Below, piece after piece: positions 6,276 to 6,276 of a stretch of 6,276 nucleotides of DNA. Under the pieces are notes generated by a model. The model was not told where the DNA came from, did not search any database, and was given only the letters and a program-made list of their open reading frames with translations. This DNA comes from an uncultured cyanobacterium. GTDB lineage: Bacteria; Cyanobacteriota; Cyanobacteriia; PCC-6307; Cyanobiaceae. A program made the position numbers and the translations under genes. The stretch lies in NCBI GenBank assembly GCA_903831165.1, contig CAIKWV010000182.1, forward strand, positions 1-6,276, read 5' to 3'. Every line of letters begins with the position of its first letter. The stretch's first letter is position 1.

Positions 6276-6276
6276 C

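Overview
The window is a GC-rich piece of a cyanobacterial chromosome. It most likely comes from an alpha-cyanobacterial Synechococcus/Cyanobium-type organism. The evidence is the cyanobacterial-type PII protein, a two-gene System II cytochrome c maturation cassette (ccdA-ccs1), a cyanobacterial-style FtsW, a perfect NtcA-type palindrome, four exact HIP1 octamers (GCGATCGC), and start codons with little or no Shine-Dalgarno sequence. The gene order ftsW-ccdA-ccs1 / queF / glnB / tlyA / small ORF resembles what I recall from marine and freshwater picocyanobacteria. No database was consulted.

Layout. Positions 1-939 (+) hold the 3' part of ftsW, a septal peptidoglycan polymerase whose 5' end lies outside the window. 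It is followed 26 nt later by ccdA (966-1721, +), which overlaps ccs1 (1718-3304, +) by ATGA. These three genes probably form one transcription unit. CcdA carries electrons across the membrane and Ccs1 is the membrane scaffold for heme attachment, so the overlap joins two partners of one pathway. Ccs1 converges on queF (3371-3817, -), with a perfect short hairpin in the 66-nt gap. queF (queuosine biosynthesis) and glnB (4194-4532, +; nitrogen signalling protein PII) diverge from a 376-nt intergenic region. That region holds the NtcA-like site, two perfect 8-bp repeats and two good hairpins on the glnB side, and it is the most interesting non-coding stretch here. glnB converges on tlyA (4786-5856, -), a 2'-O-ribose rRNA methyltransferase-like protein. 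The gap between them contains what looks like a decayed copy of the 3' end of tlyA. A 57-aa basic/aromatic hypothetical protein (6094-6267, +) diverges from tlyA and ends the window at a strong hairpin.

This is mostly an ordinary core-genome region, with no mobile element, CRISPR array, tRNA or rRNA visible. The items worth a second look are the structured glnB leader with its NtcA site, Phe in place of Tyr at PII position 51, the low-complexity expansions in both Ccs1 (about 90 aa, with a hexapeptide repeat) and TlyA (about 80 aa near the C-terminus), and the partial tlyA 3' duplication. I did not find a clear new multi-gene system.
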